Shown in pieces: positions 5,792-6,718 of a stretch of DNA of 6,718 bases. The position numbers and the translations under genes are program-made. Origin of the DNA: Candidatus Thorarchaeota archaeon MP11T_1. GTDB lineage: Archaea > Asgardarchaeota > Thorarchaeia > Thorarchaeales > Thorarchaeaceae. The stretch lies in NCBI GenBank assembly GCA_002825515.1, contig PJET01000088.1, positions 1 through 6,718 of the forward strand, written 5' to 3'. The notes below the pieces were generated by a model. It was given only the letters and a program-made list of their open reading frames with translations, was not told where the DNA came from and searched no databases. The stretch's first letter is position 1. Each line of letters opens with the position of its first letter.

Positions 5792-6718
5792 ATGGTCTTT
5801 GAGAACTTGGAGCCAAAACGCGTTTGGGAGATCTTTGAGGAAGTCTTCACAAAGACACCACGTGAGTCTAAGAACGAGGAGAAGATACGAAATAAGCTGA
5901 AGAGTTGGATACCTGAGCATGCAAAATCACTCGGTATGATCATTGATGTGATTGAGGATTCAGCTGGGAACTTACTAGTCAAGAAAGGTCCGATAAAGGG
6001 GATGGAGTCTTCTCAACCCCTTCTACTTCAGGGCCACATGGATATGGTTTGCGAAACTGATCGACCCGATGGTTTTGACTTTGAAAACAGTCCCATTCCT
6101 ATTCGTATACAGCAAAATGGAGAGTGGGTTGATGCTGATGGTACTACTCTCGGAGCAGACAATGGGATTGGCGTTTCACTTGGTCTTGCCCTAATGTTAG
6201 ATCCAGCAGTAAGACATGGTCCTCTCGAGCTTCTCATCACTGTAGATGAAGAAACAGGTCTTGTTGGTGCATTTGCTCTTGAACCTAAGGAGATAGGCAT
6301 CAATAGCAAACTTATGATAAATATAGACTCTGAAAGGTTCGGAGTGATTACTATAGGTTCAGCAGGTGGTGGAGACACAGACCTCATTAAGAAACTCGAA
6401 CTCAAAGAAGTGACTGGAAACGCCTCATTCTACAATCTGATTGTGTCTGGTCTGCTCGGTGGGCATTCTGGTGTCGACATCCATAAGCATAGAGCCAATG
6501 CTAACAAGATAGTTGCTAGAATGCTCGCATCTCTAGCTGCTGAGATGAATGTACACCTTTGCAATTGGAATGGAGGAAGCAAGCATAACGCAATAACACG
6601 TGAAGCAATAGCTAAATTTGCAGTAGAAACTGGAAAAGCAGAAAGAGCGGAAGAGCTGCTGAAAGCAGTTCGCAAGGACCTAACAGCATACTACGATGAA
6701 CTTGAGCCCGACCTTCAG
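5792..6718 (+). CDS. pepD: M20C-family dipeptidase, PepD/beta-Ala-His dipeptidase-like, C-terminus beyond window
   Basis: An open frame of 309 codons runs from the ATG at 5792 to the window end without a stop; the family is usually about 480 aa, so about two thirds is present. The product is a two-zinc cytosolic aminopeptidase that splits Xaa-His and other dipeptides. Family marks in order are an N-terminal helix with TPRESKNEEK (22-31), the zinc motif GHMDMV with H82 and D84, GADNGIGV with the bridging D123, DEETGL with E153 (likely catalytic base) and E154 (likely zinc ligand), NIDSE with D179, then GLLGGHSGVDIH (220-231) opening the lid domain and GGSKHNAITRE (261-271). All active-site residues expected in this part are present. 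The last zinc ligand, a His near the C-terminus, is outside the window. The gene is divergent from PAP2 and has its own TATA-like box and a strong Shine-Dalgarno. The family call is firm; the exact peptide preference is not. Confidence 0.93.
   Translation, partial: MVFENLEPKRVWEIFEEVFTKTPRESKNEEKIRNKLKSWIPEHAKSLGMIIDVIEDSAGNLLVKKGPIKGMESSQPLLLQGHMDMVCETDRPDGFDFENSPIPIRIQQNGEWVDADGTTLGADNGIGVSLGLALMLDPAVRHGPLELLITVDEETGLVGAFALEPKEIGINSKLMINIDSERFGVITIGSAGGGDTDLIKKLELKEVTGNASFYNLIVSGLLGGHSGVDIHKHRANANKIVARMLASLAAEMNVHLCNWNGGSKHNAITREAIAKFAVETGKAERAEELLKAVRKDLTAYYDELEPDLQ

Noticed and set aside
5678..6675. Minus-strand open frames over the dipeptidase gene
   Set aside because: The plus strand here carries a continuous 309-codon M20C frame with all expected metal ligands and a strong Shine-Dalgarno, so the minus-strand frames are shadows.
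1..6718. Mobile elements, CRISPR arrays, tRNA or rRNA genes, toxin-antitoxin pairs
   Set aside because: I looked for terminal repeats, direct-repeat arrays, cloverleaf sequence and small gene pairs on both strands and saw none.

Overview
The window is almost wholly coding and looks archaeal. TATA-like boxes sit about 22-33 bases upstream of several start codons, and some genes lack any Shine-Dalgarno sequence (suggesting leaderless mRNA) while others carry a clear GGTGA or GGAGG. The base composition is moderate and slightly AT-rich, and the gene mix (GHMP kinase, lipoate ligase, ABC-2 exporter, acetoacetate decarboxylase-like protein, PAP2 phosphatase, PepD-type dipeptidase) would fit a mesophilic heterotrophic archaeon. 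An Asgard lineage such as Thorarchaeota is my best guess, but it rests on general resemblance and is not proven here.

Layout from left to right: (1) the N-terminal 93 residues of a GHMP-family sugar or mevalonate-type kinase on the minus strand, leaving the window at base 1; (2) a full-length, single-chain lipoate-protein ligase on the minus strand; (3) a short divergent promoter region with a nested inverted repeat; (4) a two-gene plus-strand operon for an ABC-2 exporter (ATPase then permease, overlapping by GTGA); (5) tail-to-tail with it, 3 bases apart, an acetoacetate decarboxylase-like gene on the minus strand, which lies downstream of and probably in an operon with (6) a PAP2-family membrane phosphatase; (7) a divergent promoter region; (8) the first 309 codons of an M20C dipeptidase (PepD-like) on the plus strand, leaving the window at its right end.

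These are mostly separate housekeeping or metabolic functions, not one pathway: lipoylation of 2-oxoacid dehydrogenase or glycine cleavage proteins, export, lipid-phosphate hydrolysis, and peptide use. I see no phage, transposon, CRISPR, toxin-antitoxin or RNA gene, and no convincing new multi-gene system. The points most worth following are an ADC-like protein with Arg at the Schiff-base lysine position, the fusion of the LplA and LplB parts in one polypeptide, the operator-like inverted repeat over the lplA/ABC promoter, and a contrast between leaderless and Shine-Dalgarno start sites.
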